From Actinomycetota bacterium (GTDB lineage: Bacteria; Actinomycetota; Actinomycetes; S36-B12), in NCBI GenBank assembly GCA_016870195.1, contig VGCC01000002.1:119280-183279 (forward strand): a stretch of DNA of 64,000 bases. Reading direction: 5' to 3'. The position numbers and the translations under genes were made by a program. The notes beneath the pieces are model-generated. The model was not told where the DNA came from, did no database searches, and saw only the letters and a list, made by a program, of their open reading frames with translations. Positions 35,804 through 44,311 of this stretch are shown piece after piece (the first letter of the stretch is position 1; every line of letters starts with the position of its first letter).

Positions 35804-36457
35804 GTGGCAGAGCTCACCTTCTATGCGGGAACGATGGACTGTGGGAAGTCCACCCTCGCATTGCAGACGGACCACAACCACAGATCCCGAGGTCGCAGCG
35901 GACTCGTGTTCACGAAGTTGGATCGGGCCGGCACCAATCAGTTGTCCAGCCGACTTGGCCTCGCCGTGGCGGCCGTCGAGGTCGATGATGCGACCGACTT
36001 CCGCCGTATCGTTGTGGACCTTCTGTCTTCGGGAGAGCGTGTCGATTACCTGATCTGCGACGAGGCACAGTTCTACTCCGTGGAACACGTGGAGCAACTT
36101 GCCCAGGTCGTTGATGAATTGGCAATCGACGTGTATGCGTTCGGGATCATGACGGATTTCCGTACGCGGCTCTTTCCTGGGTCAGCCCGACTAGTCGAAC
36201 TCGCCGATCGGGTGCACGTACTTCAGGTGGAGGCCCTCTGCTGGTGCGGTGCGCGGGCTATCCACAACGCGCGGACGATGAATGGCGAGATGACTACGGA
36301 AGGCGACCAAGTTCTCGTGGGGGACGTGGCCCACGGGGCGGGGAGCGCGGCAGTCGCCTATGAGGTGCTGTGCCGACGTCACTATCGATCCCGACTTACC
36401 GCGGCACGGGCCACCCGGGAGCATGTGTCGCCACAGCCCCTGCCCTTCTCGCCCTAG
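35804..36457 (+). CDS. tdk: Thymidine kinase
   Basis: Type II thymidine kinase, 217 residues. P-loop GTMDCGKSTLAL near residue 9, DEAQFYSVEHVEQL with the catalytic Glu, lasso-loop region GIMTDFRTRLFPGSARLVELADR and zinc Cys pairs (CWCGARA; CRRHY). The start GTG 35804 has CAGGAT exactly 6 nt upstream, so it probably has its own leaderless promoter 26 bp after the phosphodiesterase. Ends 4 bp into the convergent sepH end. Confidence 0.93.
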   Translation: MAELTFYAGTMDCGKSTLALQTDHNHRSRGRSGLVFTKLDRAGTNQLSSRLGLAVAAVEVDDATDFRRIVVDLLSSGERVDYLICDEAQFYSVEHVEQLAQVVDELAIDVYAFGIMTDFRTRLFPGSARLVELADRVHVLQVEALCWCGARAIHNARTMNGEMTTEGDQVLVGDVAHGAGSAAVAYEVLCRRHYRSRLTAARATREHVSPQPLPFSP

Positions 36458-37089
36458 TCCTCCGAGCGCGTTGCGCCGAAGAGGATTTCGTCCCAACTTG
36501 GCACACGGGCACGGCCGCGCCGACTCTTCTTAGACGCCCGAGACTCGTCCGTCGACGCGGCAGGTGGATCTGCAGGGGCAGCCGGCGGCGCAGGTGTGGG
36601 AGCCGGCGGCGCAGGGGGTTCTGCATGTGGCGCTGGAACGGACACCAGCTTGGGTCGTTCTTCGAGGGGCTCCCGGGCGGGAGGCGCAGGTGGCACTTCA
36701 GGTTCCGGTGTAGCCACCTCGGCACCGAGGATCCGCGTAGCCCCGGAATCCACCGCCTGGACCGAGCGCCCCGTGGGCTCGTAGATCCACGTCGCCTGCT
36801 GTCGCTCCAACGAGGCTGTGACCCGCCATCGTCCGTCGCCGCCGCGATACGCATCCCACGTGGCACCGCGCCACGCATCTGCAACCAGATCCAGAAGGAC
36901 TGTGTTGCCGGTGGTGCCTCGCACATATGCGCGCTGCGCCAACTCGACGATGTAGGCACGTTCGCGCAGGGGTGGCTCGGCGTAACGAGCGACCTTGTCC
37001 GCCGGCCATCCGGTTTCGGCCACGACATCATCCACGGACGCGCCTGCTCTCACGCGCGCCTGGATTTCACGTGGGCTCAGCGTCTGCAG
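36454..37089 (-). CDS. Septation protein SepH-like (DUF3071), short N terminus
   Basis: SepH binds FtsZ and helps assemble the division ring in Actinobacteria. Conserved are the helix-turn-helix core SPREIQARVRAGASVDDVVA and the C-terminal VPSWDEILFG. Between them lies a Pro/Ala-rich linker. The usual N-terminal ~60-residue part is missing: the MFS stop codon lies directly upstream. No ATG or GTG precedes the conserved core; CTG 37089 has GAGGAG 5 nt upstream and is my preferred start, otherwise GTG 37053 would cut into the core. Confidence 0.75.
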   Translation of the reverse strand: MQTLSPREIQARVRAGASVDDVVAETGWPADKVARYAEPPLRERAYIVELAQRAYVRGTTGNTVLLDLVADAWRGATWDAYRGGDGRWRVTASLERQQATWIYEPTGRSVQAVDSGATRILGAEVATPEPEVPPAPPAREPLEERPKLVSVPAPHAEPPAPPAPTPAPPAAPADPPAASTDESRASKKSRRGRARVPSWDEILFGATRSED

Positions 37090-37107
37090 TGTGACTCCTC
37101 GGCTCGG

Positions 37108-38391
37108 CTAGGGCGCCAATCTATCGCGAGATTCCAGCGTCGGGGGGATTGCACCGGGTATGGGATCCTCTACCCAGGCCACGGTGGGTTCGGGGGTCTC
37201 ATCGCGCAAATGGCGCCCTATATAGCGGCAGAAGATCGTCCCGAGAAACGCGCACAACACGGCCCCCGCCCAGGCGAAGCCGAAAGAGGTGCGAGTCCCG
37301 TGGGCATCGACGATGGCACCTCCGGATGCCGACCCGATTGCAAACCCGACGGATAGGCCTGCAGTCACCCAGGTCAACCCCTCGGTCAGCAACCGTGGGG
37401 GAACGAGCCGCTCGGTGACGGAGAAGAGGCTGATCAAAGTCGGGGCGATGCTCATGCCTGCGAGGAATGCAACGATCATAAGGACCAGTACGGATGCGAC
37501 GGCCAGAGCGGGAATCATCACAAGCGCGAGAAGCACGGCCGTGTTGCGCAACAGGGCGTCCAGTCCCGTAGCCCAGCGGCGAGAACCGAAGTAGAGACCC
37601 CCGATCAGGGAACCACCTGCCCACAGCGCCAGGACCACGCCGGCGGCTCCGGCCACGCCGGCCTGCTCGGTGAAGGCGACCGTTGAGACGTCGAACGCCC
37701 CGAAGAGAATGCCGAGGCCTAGTGCGAAAAGAATTGCAATGGGAATACCAGGGGCCGACAGGGCAGAGCGGCCGGACGACGTACCTGGCGCACGGTGGAG
37801 TGGCGGTTGTGTTGCCCGTTGGCCACCCAACCACCAACTCCCGAGAAGGAGGAGAACCGCTGAGACAATCAATGGCGTCGGTGTCCATAGGGATACCGCG
37901 GTCGTGGCAGCGAGGAGCGGTCCGATCGAGAAGATCAACTCGTCGACGATGCTCTCCCAGGCGAAGCCTGCGCGTCGGATGTCTGGGGTGGGCGACACCG
38001 CCGCCCACCGTGCGCGCACGAATGATCCGATGGTCGGCTGGCACAGGGCGGTGATCGTCACACATGCCCACGCCGACCAGCGTGGTAGTGGTCCCATGAT
38101 GCTGAGGACGAAGCCCATCATGGCAAGCCCGGAAACCACGGGGAGGGCGAGAAGGATTCCTCTCTGCCCGTGAACGTCCGCCCAGCGGCTGCTGACGATC
38201 CCACCGCCCGCGGAACAGAGGGCGTACACGGCGGACAGAGATCCAGCCAGTGCGTAAGAGCCGGTAGTGATGCTGACCAACAGGACGATCCCGAGACCGT
38301 TGAGAGCCAGCGGTAGCCGCGCGATAAAGGCCGCCCCTGTGAACGCGGCAGTGCCGGGCACGTGCAGTGCGGCCTTGTAGTTCGCGATCAC
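37108..38391 (-). CDS. Major facilitator superfamily transporter
   Basis: 427 residues with about 12 hydrophobic segments. The loop between segments 2 and 3 reads SSRWADVHGQRGIL, the MFS motif A type (GxxxDxxGRR-like). A C-terminal cytoplasmic tail ends RDRLAP. Resembles small-molecule exporters; no substrate can be given. The start GTG 38391 has a TACGGT five nt upstream. It is directly upstream of sepH on the same strand, 18 bp from the proposed sepH start. Confidence 0.85.
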   Translation of the reverse strand: MIANYKAALHVPGTAAFTGAAFIARLPLALNGLGIVLLVSITTGSYALAGSLSAVYALCSAGGGIVSSRWADVHGQRGILLALPVVSGLAMMGFVLSIMGPLPRWSAWACVTITALCQPTIGSFVRARWAAVSPTPDIRRAGFAWESIVDELIFSIGPLLAATTAVSLWTPTPLIVSAVLLLLGSWWLGGQRATQPPLHRAPGTSSGRSALSAPGIPIAILFALGLGILFGAFDVSTVAFTEQAGVAGAAGVVLALWAGGSLIGGLYFGSRRWATGLDALLRNTAVLLALVMIPALAVASVLVLMIVAFLAGMSIAPTLISLFSVTERLVPPRLLTEGLTWVTAGLSVGFAIGSASGGAIVDAHGTRTSFGFAWAGAVLCAFLGTIFCRYIGRHLRDETPEPTVAWVEDPIPGAIPPTLESRDRLAP

Positions 38392-38435
38392 GAGGCACCG
38401 TATCGTGCGACCGACTCGCGCGGCAGGATGTGGCC

Positions 38436-39263
38436 GTGGAGACGATGCCCCTGGATGTCCTTCTCGAAAAGCACGAATGTCTGCGATTGGCCTGGGGTGT
38501 GGCCGATGCGGCCGGTGCGTTCCTTAGGGACGAGCGCCCCGGCGAACTCGAGGTATTCAGCAAGTCGACGCCCACGGATGTCGTCACCGCGATGGATCGG
38601 GCTTCGGAGGAGATGATCGTCCGCAGGATCCTGGAGACCCGTCCGGATGACGGGATCATCGGGGAGGAGGGGAGCTCGCGCTCCGGATCATCTGGAGTCA
38701 CGTGGATCATCGATCCGCTCGATGGCACAGTCAACTATCTCTTCGGAATCCCCACCTGGGGCGTGTCCGTGGGCGTGCACGTGGAAGGTATTGGCGATGT
38801 GGGTGTGATCGCCACGCCCGACCTTTGCGAGTCGTATGTGGGCGTGCGCGGACACGGTGCCTGGCGCATCCGTGGAGATGTCGCGGAGAGGATCTCAGGA
38901 CGTCCAACATCAAGCCTGGATCAAGCCCTCGTTTCGACTGGTTTCGGCTACGCACCTGATCGACGCTTATCGCAGGTGTCGGTTCTTGAGGGGCTGATCG
39001 CGCACATCCGCGATATTCGACGTACCGGATGTGCGACCATCGATTTCACCTGGCTGGCGTCGGGTCGGATCGACGCCTACTACGAGCGCGGTATCCATCC
39101 CTGGGACTACGCCGCCGGCCTCGTCATCGTCGAGGAGGCAGGGGCACGAACCTGGACCACATCGAGTCCAGACAGCGGCACCACAGTTGTGTGTGCCATG
39201 CCGGCGATCTTCGATGACCTTGTCGCGCGACTTCTCGCGCTTGGTGTCGAGCGGGGCCCATAG
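38436..39263 (+). CDS. Inositol monophosphatase family protein
   Basis: 275 residues. Mg-dependent phosphatase motifs: GIIGEEG, WIIDPLDGTVNYLFGIPTW and HPWDYAAGLVIVEEAG. Candidate substrates are inositol-1-phosphate, histidinol phosphate or similar; the sequence does not separate them. The start GTG 38436 has CAGGAT at 6 nt (leaderless); GTG 38430 is possible. Divergent from the MFS gene. Confidence 0.9.
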   Translation: METMPLDVLLEKHECLRLAWGVADAAGAFLRDERPGELEVFSKSTPTDVVTAMDRASEEMIVRRILETRPDDGIIGEEGSSRSGSSGVTWIIDPLDGTVNYLFGIPTWGVSVGVHVEGIGDVGVIATPDLCESYVGVRGHGAWRIRGDVAERISGRPTSSLDQALVSTGFGYAPDRRLSQVSVLEGLIAHIRDIRRTGCATIDFTWLASGRIDAYYERGIHPWDYAAGLVIVEEAGARTWTTSSPDSGTTVVCAMPAIFDDLVARLLALGVERGP

Positions 39264-39264
39264 G

Positions 39265-39783
39265 TCAGTCGAGTCGTTTGAGGTTTGCCCGGTACCAGTG
39301 CACGTTACGGACGTAAGCCTCGACGTTGTGTTGGAAGTCGTCGCGACCGACAACGTCGGATGTGACGCGCGCGGGCACACCGAGGGCCCTCGCTCCCTCG
39401 GGAACGATGAGGCCCTCGGGAACAAGTGCTGCGGCCCCTACTAGGGCATGCGGTCCGACCTGAGCGTGAGCGAGGACAACCGCACCACTGCCGATCAGTG
39501 AATCGTCAAGCACAGCGCAACCCTCGAGGTGAGCGCTGTGGCCGATGGTGCAGCGATCACCCACGACTGTGTCAGCGGAATCGCTGCAGTGAAGCACGGC
39601 ACCGTCCTGGATCGAGGTCTGTTCGCCGACCACGATCCGGCCGTGGTCGCCACGTAGGACGGCACCTGGCCACACACTGGACTCCGATCCGATGACGACG
39701 TCTCCGATGATCACTGCCTCGGGACTGATGAACGCATCGGGGGCGATTCTCGGCTCTCGAGCTCCCAGGGCATAAACGGCCAC
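39265..39783 (-). CDS. Gamma-carbonic anhydrase-like hexapeptide-repeat protein
   Basis: About 172 residues forming a left-handed beta-helix: repeated hexapeptides PEAVIIGDVVIGSESSVWPG and VVGDRCTIGHSAHLEGCAV. Zinc ligands are the His residues in VLHCS, GHSAHLEG (spaced as in YrdA/CaiE-type gamma-CA). A GTG start at 39783 is chosen because CAAGAT lies 6 nt upstream. It converges on the inositol monophosphatase with 1 bp between stops. Gamma-class homologues often lack measurable CA activity. Confidence 0.85.
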   Translation of the reverse strand: MAVYALGAREPRIAPDAFISPEAVIIGDVVIGSESSVWPGAVLRGDHGRIVVGEQTSIQDGAVLHCSDSADTVVGDRCTIGHSAHLEGCAVLDDSLIGSGAVVLAHAQVGPHALVGAAALVPEGLIVPEGARALGVPARVTSDVVGRDDFQHNVEAYVRNVHWYRANLKRLD

Positions 39784-39873
39784 CACACGATCTTGCCAAA
39801 TCGGACACCCCGGAGGACACCCACCTGGGTCATGGGGCACAATCTGCCCGCATCCGGAGGCAGGAGGGGAGCG

Positions 39874-40170
39874 ATGGCCACCGATTACGACGCACCACGC
39901 AAGACCGACGAGGAACTTGCCGAGGACAGCCTTGAGGAACTCAAGGCACGTCGAGCCGAGAAGTCTTCGGGTGCCGTCGACGTTGATGAGGCCGAACTCG
40001 CCGAAACCCTCGAGCTTCCCGGAGCGGATCTCTCGGATGAGAACCTTGCAGTTCGCGTTGTGCCTAAGCAATCGGACGAGTTCACGTGCATGTCCTGCTT
40101 CTTGGTTCACCATCGCAGCCAGTTGCATCACGAGGGCAGGAAGGGTCCCATCTGCACCGAGTGCGCCTAG
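39874..40170 (+). CDS. DUF4193 family protein
   Basis: 98 residues starting MATDYDAPRKTDEELAEDSL, the hallmark of this actinobacterial family, then an acidic middle and a C-terminal zinc-finger-like set (FTCMSCFLVHHRSQL ... ICTEC). ATG 39874 has AGGAGGGG upstream. Function unknown; possibly a nucleic-acid or ribosome-associated small protein. Confidence 0.88.
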   Translation: MATDYDAPRKTDEELAEDSLEELKARRAEKSSGAVDVDEAELAETLELPGADLSDENLAVRVVPKQSDEFTCMSCFLVHHRSQLHHEGRKGPICTECA

Positions 40171-40173
40171 GGT

Positions 40174-40434
40174 CTAGTCCATCCACCGAGCGGTGGCGCG
40201 GTAGACCGCGACTTCCGCGACTGCCGCGGCTGCGGCCGTGACCGCCGTCCAGATGAGCGCTGATGCAAGCCGGGTGTTCGGATCGCGCGAATCGGGCGCA
40301 GCGTGTCCTGTTGTGCGCTTGTAGCCCTGGTTCAGCATCTTGCGCACGATCATCGTCGCACCGATGGCAACCAAGGGCGCAACCACGTGAACCATCGGAT
40401 TCACGCGCGTGGGCTCGACTGAGTTCTGTGCCAT
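40174..40434 (-). CDS. DUF4235 small membrane protein
   Basis: 86 residues with two membrane segments (PMVHVVAPLVAIGATMIV and SALIWTAVTAAAAAVAEVAV) joined by a basic/polar loop, fitting DUF4235. The ATG overlaps the DUF3093 stop (TGATG), so it is coupled to that gene. Function unknown. Confidence 0.8.
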   Translation of the reverse strand: MAQNSVEPTRVNPMVHVVAPLVAIGATMIVRKMLNQGYKRTTGHAAPDSRDPNTRLASALIWTAVTAAAAAVAEVAVYRATARWMD

Positions 40435-40913
40435 CACACATCCCTTCCAGGCGCGAGTCTGTCATGCGGGCCATGCGTCGTGGCCTCGAGGATCGCCTGC
40501 GCGAATGCCTCTCGATGACGCGAGCTCACCAGCCAGTATGCGTGAGGGTCGGACGCATCATCGAGGGCAACAAGAACACCCTCCCGGCACGCCCAGGGCC
40601 GCACGGCCAGGTACGTGGTCCCTGGCGGGGAGCGGAGCGCTAGACGCATCTCAGTCCTATCCAGGGTGCGAACCCCGCTGATGGACGCCCGTGGCAGGAA
40701 CGCTCTATCGACGTGCACTCCGAACGGGGAAACGGTGATAGTCGAGACAGTGGCGAGGACGACGAGAACCATGAGCAATACACACCCGAGAAGCGTGGAG
40801 ACGCCCCAGACAGGGCCCAGTGCAAACGCCAGTGCCGCTGCCAGCATCACGGCGACTCCGAGCATGAGCATCCACACCCACGCCGCGGGCCAGAGTCGTT
40901 CTCGGTACGTCAT
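40434..40913 (-). CDS. DUF3093 membrane protein
   Basis: About 159 residues. Starts MTYRERLWPAAWVW, followed by two hydrophobic segments and a soluble C-terminal domain (TVSTITVSPFGVHVD ... YLAVRPWACREGVLVAL ... YWLVSSRHREAFAQAI), the DUF3093 layout. ATG 40913 has AAGGA 5 nt upstream; ATG 40919 is in frame but overlaps that site. Divergent from dut, as is common in Actinobacteria. Confidence 0.85.
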   Translation of the reverse strand: MTYRERLWPAAWVWMLMLGVAVMLAAALAFALGPVWGVSTLLGCVLLMVLVVLATVSTITVSPFGVHVDRAFLPRASISGVRTLDRTEMRLALRSPPGTTYLAVRPWACREGVLVALDDASDPHAYWLVSSRHREAFAQAILEATTHGPHDRLAPGRDV

Positions 40914-40971
40914 ATCCATCCTTACTAGAGTCCACGTACACCCCGATCGAGGTGTGACCAGAGGGGAACCC

Positions 40972-41409
40972 GTGGACGTGGACCTACTGATTGAGCGCCT
41001 CCATCCTCGTGCAGTTCTCCCGGAGCGTGCCCACCCGGGCGACGCTGGATGGGATCTTCGGGCGGTAGAGATCTGCACCCTAGGCCCCGGTACACGTGCC
41101 GACGTAGGTACCGGGCTAGCCATCGCCCTCCCTGCAGGTTTCGTCGGACTCGTCCATCCGCGCTCCGGCCTCGCCCTTCGGCACGGAGTGACCGTTGCGA
41201 ACGCACCTGGGACAATCGATGCGGGCTACCGTGGTGAGATTCGCGTAATCCTGGTCAACCTCGGCGAGTCGGAATGGACCTGCGAGGTGGGTGACCGGAT
41301 CGCCCAACTTCTCGTCACTCAGGTCCAGGTTCCCCGGATTACCGAGGTGTCCGCGCTGCCCGGTAGTGGCCGAGGGGACTCCGGCTTCGGGTCCACCGGC
41401 CTGGGATAG
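40972..41409 (+). CDS. dut: Deoxyuridine 5'-triphosphate nucleotidohydrolase Dut
   Basis: Hydrolyses dUTP to dUMP and so keeps uracil out of DNA. 145 residues, trimeric family. All five motifs are visible: HPGDAGWDLRA, HPRSGLAL, GTIDAGYRGEI with the catalytic Asp, GDRIAQLLV and the C-terminal RGDSGFGSTG arm. GTG 40972 follows GAGGGGAA. First gene of the block that continues with DUF3710. Confidence 0.95.
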   Translation: MDVDLLIERLHPRAVLPERAHPGDAGWDLRAVEICTLGPGTRADVGTGLAIALPAGFVGLVHPRSGLALRHGVTVANAPGTIDAGYRGEIRVILVNLGESEWTCEVGDRIAQLLVTQVQVPRITEVSALPGSGRGDSGFGSTGLG

Positions 41410-41416
41410 TGGTGCC

Positions 41417-42022
41417 GTGACCGATGATTCCCGGCCTGTGGGACCGCGCGACATCAGCGACGTCGATCCGGGCGAGGTCCTAGAGCGCACGAACCTGGGC
41501 TCGATGATCGTGCCCGCCATCCCGGGACTTCAGGTGCAGGTGCAGGCGGACCAGAAAACCGGTGTCATCACCCAGGTCACGTTCGCCCTGCCCGAGGGAG
41601 CGGTGCAGGTTCAACCCTACGCCGCGCCCCGTAGTGGCGGACTCTGGGAAGACGTCCGTGCGCAGTTGAACTCCTCGATCAACGCCGCTGGCGGCTTGGT
41701 GGAAGAACGCGAGGGTCCCTTCGGGATCGAGTTGGTTGCCCAAGTAAAGGACGACAACGGTGCTCTTCAGCCAGCGAGGTTCGTCGGAGTCGAAGGCGTC
41801 CGGTGGTTCGTGCGCGGAGTGTTCATCGGTGGAGCGGCCCGGGACCCGGAATCCGCGCGTGCCCTCGAGGATGCCTTCCGTGAGGTCATCATCGTGCGAG
41901 GAGATACAGCCCTTCCGGTGGGAGCACCGCTTCCCCTGCGGATGCCGAATGCATCACCCGAGCCCGTTCCGGCGCCCCCCGATCCATTTGTGCGCGGACC
42001 CGAGATCACCGAGACTCGATGA
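41417..42022 (+). CDS. DUF3710 family protein
   Basis: 201 residues, core region VLERTNLGSMIVPAIPGLQVQ and PFGIELVAQV ... GVEGVRWFVRGVFIG, typical of DUF3710, always near dut in Actinobacteria. The start GTG 41417 has GATAGT 6 nt upstream that overlaps the dut stop. Followed by the OB-fold gene with a 4-nt overlap. Function unknown. Confidence 0.88.
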   Translation: MTDDSRPVGPRDISDVDPGEVLERTNLGSMIVPAIPGLQVQVQADQKTGVITQVTFALPEGAVQVQPYAAPRSGGLWEDVRAQLNSSINAAGGLVEEREGPFGIELVAQVKDDNGALQPARFVGVEGVRWFVRGVFIGGAARDPESARALEDAFREVIIVRGDTALPVGAPLPLRMPNASPEPVPAPPDPFVRGPEITETR

Positions 42023-42321
42023 CCCCGGAAGACGTGTCCGTCACGCCCGTGAGTGCATGTTCGCCGGGATCTGTCGTCGAGGTGTCCGGGGTCATCTCGA
42101 GTGTCTGCGTACCCCCGCCCGACGTAGCGCCGACTCTTGAGATCGAAGTTTCCGACGACACGGGGAGACTCACGGTGGTGTGGCTGGGTCGTCGCGCGAT
42201 TCCGGGGATCGAGGCGGGCAGGCGCATCATTGTGAGGGGTCGTTTAACGCATGGTGCGGCACGCCCAGTCATCTACAACCCGACGTATCGACTGCGCCCC
42301 CACGAGGTGACCGGTGGCTGA
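42019..42321 (+). CDS. OB-fold nucleic-acid-binding protein
   Basis: 100 residues predicted to form one OB barrel: GSVVEVSGVISSVCV, LEIEVSDDTGRLTVVWLGRR, IPGIEAGRRIIVRGRL and YNPTYRLRP. It is similar to RecG-wedge or tRNA anticodon-type OB folds and is conserved between DUF3710 and DUF3159. The ATG overlaps the DUF3710 stop by 4 nt. Confidence 0.85.
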   Translation: MTPEDVSVTPVSACSPGSVVEVSGVISSVCVPPPDVAPTLEIEVSDDTGRLTVVWLGRRAIPGIEAGRRIIVRGRLTHGAARPVIYNPTYRLRPHEVTGG

Positions 42322-42964
42322 GTCCGAGGGAGAATCACGCGAGGACCTGCACGCCGAGCGGATCATTCTCGACCGCGCTATCGGTGGATGGCGGGGAGTG
42401 CTGGACTCCGGGCTTCCCACGGCCGTCTTCGTCACGGCGTACACAGTGACCGGTCAACGGCTGCCGATCGCCCTGATCGCGGCGGTTGCCGTGGCGCTGA
42501 TTCTCGCGGTGCTCCGGCTGATCCAGCGGAAAAGCCTGCAGCAGGTTCTTGCTGGGCTGGCCGGCGTCGTGATCGCAGCAGCGTTCTCGGCCTTTACCGG
42601 CAGGGCGGAGGACTTCTTCCTCCCGGGCGTCATCACGAACGCGGTCTATGGCACCGCGTTCCTGATATCCATCGTGGTGGGCTGGCCTCTCCTCGGTGTG
42701 ATCGTTGGACTCCTCACCGGACAGGGAATGTCCTGGAGGGCGTCACGGGAACTCCGCCGCGTCTTTTCTGCTGCCTCCTGGATCTGGGTGGGCCTGTTCT
42801 TCGGACGTCTCGTCGTCCAGGGTCCCCTGTACTTCGCGGGGGAGGTGGAGCTCCTCGGCATCGTGCGGATCGTGCTGGGGTGGCCGGCATTCATTGCGGC
42901 CGCGTACTTCACGTATGTGGTCCTGGCTCCCACCTATCGGCAGATGCGGGAGAAGAAGATCTAG
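42314..42964 (+). CDS. DUF3159 membrane protein
   Basis: 216 residues with about six hydrophobic segments and the recurring DUF3159 pattern (ILDRAIGGWRGVLDSGLPTA; FLPGVITNAVYG). GTG start overlaps the OB-fold gene by 8 bp. Its stop overlaps the convergent trkA stop by 4 bp. Possibly a channel or permease; function unknown. Confidence 0.85.
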   Translation: MAESEGESREDLHAERIILDRAIGGWRGVLDSGLPTAVFVTAYTVTGQRLPIALIAAVAVALILAVLRLIQRKSLQQVLAGLAGVVIAAAFSAFTGRAEDFFLPGVITNAVYGTAFLISIVVGWPLLGVIVGLLTGQGMSWRASRELRRVFSAASWIWVGLFFGRLVVQGPLYFAGEVELLGIVRIVLGWPAFIAAAYFTYVVLAPTYRQMREKKI

Positions 42965-43620
42965 GCGTGACCGAGGAGCCGCTGGAGGGCCGGTTCCTGA
43001 TCCGGAACCGCGACGAAGAGCAATTCGTCGCCCACTTCCAGCGGGTCATCCTGCGATGGTGTGATCACGTGCGGGCCTCGCACGATCGCCACCAACGCGG
43101 TGTCCGGGGGCCACTCCTGATCACCCACTCGCCCACCGACAACGGGGGAGTCGATCGACAGGGTGATCTCGACGAGATTTGCCTCACCCTGACGGAATGT
43201 GAAGAGGCGTACGAGGTCTCCGACGCTGACGGCCTCCTCGACAAGTGCCGACAAGATGCGTGGTGTTGAGACCGCAACGTCCACGCCCCAGGACGCATCG
43301 AACATCCACTCGTTCTTGGGATGATTCACACGGGCGACGACTCGGGGCACCCCATACTCTGTTTTCGCCAGTAGAGACACCACAAGATTCACCTTGTCAT
43401 CGCCCGTGGCCGCGACCACAACCTGACACTGCGTCAACTCCGCATCCTCGAGAGCAGCAATCTCGCACGCATCGGCGAGTAACGTGGATGCACCCTCCAC
43501 GACGCCTGGCCGCGCCAGCTGCGGGTCCTTGTCGATCAAGAGGACCGCGTGTCCATTGGAGACGAGCTCACGCGCAATCGCTCGACCCACCTTGCCAGCG
43601 CCCGCGATGACGACCTTCAC
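42961..43620 (-). CDS. TrkA-type potassium-uptake regulatory subunit (second of pair)
   Basis: 219 residues: RCK-N domain with NAD-binding GAGKVGRAIARELVSNGH and LLIDKDPQL, then an RCK-C domain (about 140-215, LVEITLSIDSPVVGGRVGD). Binds nucleotides or c-di-AMP and gates a potassium transporter. The GTG start overlaps the upstream trkA stop by 4 nt. The divergent KimA-like permease is the likely partner. Confidence 0.88.
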   Translation of the reverse strand: MKVVIAGAGKVGRAIARELVSNGHAVLLIDKDPQLARPGVVEGASTLLADACEIAALEDAELTQCQVVVAATGDDKVNLVVSLLAKTEYGVPRVVARVNHPKNEWMFDASWGVDVAVSTPRILSALVEEAVSVGDLVRLFTFRQGEANLVEITLSIDSPVVGGRVGDQEWPPDTALVAIVRGPHVITPSQDDPLEVGDELLFVAVPDQEPALQRLLGHA

Positions 43621-44276
43621 CGTGCCGGACCCTTCTCGCACATGGTCTCTACGAGTGTCCGGTCTGCCGGGGCGAGCAACAGGTGCACGAGATCGCCCTG
43701 CTGAAGAACCGTGTCCGCATCGGGCAACAGAGCGGCTCCGTAACGAGTCACGAATCCCAGCCGTGCAGGCACCGCAGCTTCAATGTCCTCTGCCCGGCGC
43801 CCCAGCCACGCGGAACCGATGTGAACCTCGGCCAGCATCATCGTTCCACTTGCGTCCACGTACTCGGGGGCGGCGCCTGATGGGAGGAGTTGCCGCATGA
43901 TCTGCCCGGCTGTCCACGAAACGGTGGCCACCGTGGGAATCCCAAGGCGTTCGTATACCTCGGCGCGACCAGGATCGTAGATGCGCGCGACCACATGCGG
44001 GACGTTGTAGGTTTCCCGCGCCACACGCGCAGAGAGAATGTTCGTGTTATCGCCACTGCTCACGGCCGCGAAACCATGCGCACGGGTGATCCCCGCGCTT
44101 TCGAGGGTCTCGCGGTCGAAGCCAATTCCGGTCACTGTTGTGCCGCTGAACGTCTCCCCGAGCCGCCGGAATGCCTTCGCGTCCATGTCGATGACGGCAA
44201 CCGAGTGACCCTGATCGTCCAGCCGATGCGCCAGAAGCGACCCGACACGCCCACAACCCAGAATCACGATGTGCAC
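43617..44276 (-). CDS. TrkA-type potassium-uptake regulatory subunit (first of pair)
   Basis: 219 residues: RCK-N domain MHIVILGCGRVGSLLAHRLD and VAVIDMDAKAFRRLG, then RCK-C (about 135-212, MLAEVHIGSAWLGRRAED). The start GTG 44276 follows TAGCGT by 7 nt, with no Shine-Dalgarno. It heads a two-gene operon divergent from the permease gene 35 bp away. Confidence 0.88.
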   Translation of the reverse strand: MHIVILGCGRVGSLLAHRLDDQGHSVAVIDMDAKAFRRLGETFSGTTVTGIGFDRETLESAGITRAHGFAAVSSGDNTNILSARVARETYNVPHVVARIYDPGRAEVYERLGIPTVATVSWTAGQIMRQLLPSGAAPEYVDASGTMMLAEVHIGSAWLGRRAEDIEAAVPARLGFVTRYGAALLPDADTVLQQGDLVHLLLAPADRTLVETMCEKGPAR

Positions 44277-44311
44277 GACGCACACGCTACACGCGACGCG
44301 AGGAAGGTCTA

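Noticed and set aside
40615..40971. Upstream extension of dut
   Set aside because: Lies on the opposite strand of DUF3093 and lacks similarity; GTG 40972 with a Shine-Dalgarno gives the canonical dUTPase length.
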